From Deltaproteobacteria bacterium (GTDB lineage: Bacteria; Desulfobacterota; Binatia; UBA9968): a stretch of 14,473 nucleotides of DNA. The DNA is taken from NCBI GenBank assembly GCA_005878685.1, contig VBLN01000217.1:1-14473 (forward strand). The letters run 5' to 3'. Positions 14,358-14,473 of the stretch are shown here, piece after piece. The position numbers and the translations under genes were made by a program. The notes beneath the pieces are model-generated. The model had not been told where the DNA came from. It was given only the letters and a program-made list of their open reading frames with translations, and ran no database searches. The number at the start of each line of letters is the position of its first letter. Within the stretch, counting starts at the first letter, position 1.

Positions 14358-14473
14358 ATGATGAATAATACCGTGGGTTCGATGGAATTCGGCGTCGGAC
14401 TTTTTCCAACCGAGCCGCTGCAGAAAATGATCCAGCTCGCCAAACTCTCTGAGGAGCTGGGCTTCAGTCACGT
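14358..14473 (+). CDS. LLM-class flavin-dependent oxidoreductase (luciferase-like), N-terminal fragment
   Basis: Tandem ATGs at 14358 and 14361 open a frame of 38 complete codons cut by the window edge. The visible part contains MEFGVGLFPTEPLQKMIQ followed by LAKLSEELGFSHV. That is the first strand and first helix of the luciferase-like monooxygenase / F420-dependent TIM-barrel fold, where the amino end usually reads FGxxLFPxxP...LAxxAExxGF. These enzymes use FMN or F420 to oxidise or reduce varied organic substrates. Only the beginning is visible, so cofactor and substrate cannot be given. In several uncultured lineages such genes neighbour amidohydrolases, as here. No strong ribosome-binding site is evident. 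Confidence 0.8.
   Translation, partial: MMNNTVGSMEFGVGLFPTEPLQKMIQLAKLSEELGFSH

Noticed and set aside
14130..14471. Minus-strand 113-codon open frame over the last intergenic region
   Set aside because: Arg/Gly-rich composition without motifs, and it covers the start of the flavin oxidoreductase gene on the plus strand.
1..14473. CRISPR array, tRNA, rRNA, insertion sequence or transposase
   Set aside because: No spaced direct repeats, no RNA gene signature, no transposase-like frames and no terminal inverted repeats were seen by eye.

Overview
The window comes from a Gram-negative (diderm) bacterium: it encodes a TonB-dependent receptor, an outer-membrane beta-barrel with an N-terminal coiled coil, periplasmic proteins with signal peptides, and Lgt. 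No rRNA or other taxonomic marker is present. The mix of an enamidase-like amidohydrolase followed by a luciferase-like monooxygenase, plus HEAT-repeat and M16 proteins, is the kind of content seen in uncultured soil or sediment lineages (deltaproteobacteria-like, NC10, Binatota or Rokubacteria-like). That placement is a low-confidence guess.

Left edge, minus strand (1-1600): nikR, encoding a nickel-responsive repressor with all four expected metal ligands, followed 53 bp downstream by the N-terminal 375 codons of a TonB-dependent receptor that runs off the window. This looks like a NikR-controlled route for nickel (or a related metal) across the outer membrane. From 1711 onward every gene is on the plus strand.

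1711-3651: a small lipoprotein-like cytochrome c overlaps a SCO1/SenC copper chaperone-like protein by 4 bp (GTGA), and a TauE/SafE membrane exporter follows. 3687-8801: a metal-transport block consisting of a small Cys/His secreted protein, a hairpin just before the porin ribosome-binding site, a coiled-coil outer-membrane porin, a ZnuA-like substrate-binding protein, a ZnuB-like ABC-3 permease with a fused C-terminal HEAT-repeat domain, and a ZIP transporter whose N-terminus seems to start at a rare ATT codon. No ABC ATPase gene lies in this block. 8839-12109: an M16 (pitrilysin/insulinase-like) zinc peptidase that appears to be split by a small frameshifting deletion into a catalytic half and a non-catalytic half, then a CDF cation transporter lacking the cytoplasmic domain. 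12119-14473: lgt, an enamidase-like amidohydrolase, a 258-bp gap, and the start of an LLM-class flavin oxidoreductase.

The common thread of 1-12109 is transition-metal handling (Ni by NikR; Zn, Mn or another metal by the ABC/ZIP/CDF set; possibly Cu by SCO). The porin, binding protein, permease and ZIP together could carry metal from outside to cytoplasm, with CDF for efflux. Which metal is used cannot be settled from sequence. The most unusual points are the permease-HEAT fusion without a neighbouring ATPase, the probable ATT start of the ZIP gene, the split M16 gene and the terminator-like hairpin abutting the porin ribosome-binding site.
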